Source of the DNA: Caulobacter sp.
Lineage (GTDB): Bacteria > Pseudomonadota > Alphaproteobacteria > Caulobacterales > Caulobacteraceae
NCBI GenBank assembly: GCA_014378155.1
Contig: JACMOF010000597.1
Coordinates: 1-7,106 of the forward strand
Direction: 5' to 3'
DNA: 7,106 nucleotides
Part shown: in pieces, positions 6,722 through 7,106 of the stretch
Position numbering within the stretch: position 1 is the stretch's first letter
Layout: each line of letters begins with the position of its first letter
The notes under the pieces: generated by a model
The model's input: the letters and a program-made list of their open reading frames with translations, nothing else
The model's database searches: none
Told to the model about the DNA's origin: nothing
Position numbers and translations under genes: made by a program

Positions 6722-6726
6722 TATTA

Positions 6727-7106
6727 TCAAGCATCGGGAAGGTAGCTGTTCAAGCGATCGTCCCAGAGCGGACGCACATCGACCTTGCCGGGGATCAGGC
6801 CGGCGGTCGCGAAGGCGTCGGCGACACCTTGCTGAGAAGCGATGGCGGCGTTGTTGATCTTGTGAAGGTGGAACGGGCTGCTGCGTTCCTGGAACTCGCG
6901 CAGATAGAGGGCGGCCGGCACGCCGGTGGCGGCGGCGCGGACTTGGGCCCAGCGCGGGCCATCGGCATTGATCCAGTCGATGATCTTGCCGTAGCGCTTC
7001 AGATAGTCGCCCAGCGCCTGGCGCTTGACCGCGTCGTCGAGCGTCGGCTTGGCGGCGGCCACCAGATAGGTGCCCGACAGGATGCCGAGCGCCGGGCGCA
7101 GCACCC
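6727..7106 (-). CDS. ABC-transporter substrate-binding protein, SsuA/nitrate/taurine type, C-terminal part
   Basis: The last 126 codons of a gene that starts beyond the right edge. The segment AAKPTLDDAVKRQALGDYLK, then WINADGPRWAQVRAAATGVP and later VADAFATAGLIPGKVDVRPL, is typical of the C-terminal part of periplasmic proteins of the sulfonate/nitrate/taurine ABC family. These bind the solute in the periplasm and pass it to an SsuC/SsuB-like permease and ATPase. The signal peptide and most of the ligand pocket lie outside the window. The visible part has no Met and no Cys. It lies 123 bases upstream of the TonB receptor on the same strand, so the pair could form an outer- plus inner-membrane import route for one compound. 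Family confident at superfamily level; sulfonate specificity is inferred from the neighbours. Confidence 0.8.
   Translation of the reverse strand, partial: VLRPALGILSGTYLVAAAKPTLDDAVKRQALGDYLKRYGKIIDWINADGPRWAQVRAAATGVPAALYLREFQERSSPFHLHKINNAAIASQQGVADAFATAGLIPGKVDVRPLWDDRLNSYLPDA

Larger units (their letters stand above)
6604..6726 (-). promoter_or_regulatory. AT-rich intergenic control region upstream of the receptor operon
   Basis: The only AT-rich stretch of the window: 26 G/C in the 80 bases 6651-6730 by hand count. It separates the substrate-binding-protein stop from the receptor start. On the minus strand GCTAAACT (6690-6683) matches the first six bases of the Caulobacter housekeeping -10 consensus GCTANAWC, but I see no good TTGACG-like -35 at the right distance. 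An inverted repeat and a direct repeat lie just upstream of it. AT-rich sites of this kind suit LysR-type sulfur regulators such as CysB or Cbl, though no regulator gene is in the window. I see no strong terminator for the upstream gene, so read-through is possible. Confidence 0.4.

Noticed and set aside
1..7106. tRNA/rRNA genes, insertion sequences, CRISPR arrays or phage genes
   Set aside because: No cloverleaf-like segments, transposase motifs, terminal inverted repeats or regularly spaced repeats were seen; coding sequence fills nearly all the window.

Overview
The window is GC-rich, densely coded, and essentially one minus-strand gene cluster. The codon bias (G/C at third positions), the TonB-dependent receptor with an alphaproteobacterial-style plug, and the absence of long spacers suggest an alphaproteobacterium. 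Caulobacterales (Caulobacter or Phenylobacterium type) is my best guess, but nothing in the window proves the genus.

Layout in transcription order (right to left): the C-terminal part of an SsuA/nitrate-type ABC-transporter substrate-binding protein (7106-6727, cut by the window edge); an AT-rich 123-base intergenic region with repeats, the likely control region; a 735-aa TonB-dependent outer-membrane receptor (6603-4396); a 202-aa cupin thiol dioxygenase (4391-3783) that overlaps by 4 bases a 525-aa four-domain rhodanese (3786-2209); a glutathione S-transferase-like protein (2196-1543); a 91-base gap holding a possible 14-codon ORF; an SsuD-like flavin-dependent monooxygenase of the LLM class (1451-357); and the N-terminal part of a flavin reductase (352-1, cut by the window edge). 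Junctions from the receptor to the GST are -4 to 12 bases, and the last junction is 4 bases, so these genes are most simply read as one operon.

The genes fit together as an organosulfur acquisition module. The receptor and ABC transporter would bring in a sulfur compound. The flavin reductase would feed reduced flavin to the LLM enzyme for oxygenative C-S cleavage. The thiol dioxygenase would turn a thiol into a sulfinate, the rhodanese would move sulfane sulfur, and the GST-like protein could act on a disulfide or thioether. The order of steps and the substrate are inference.

The strongest independent evidence for a sulfur-starvation role is composition. By hand count the seven visible proteins (about 2,286 residues) contain only 13 Met and 5 Cys. 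The 735-residue receptor has 3 Met and no Cys, and the LLM enzyme and GST have no Cys at all. Several residues usually catalytic in relatives are changed: the Cys of Beta-class GST is Ser, and five SsuD active-site positions differ. In the four-domain rhodanese only one domain keeps the active Cys. The thiol dioxygenase carries Gln where cysteine dioxygenases have Arg, which points to 3-mercaptopropionate or a related thiol rather than cysteine.
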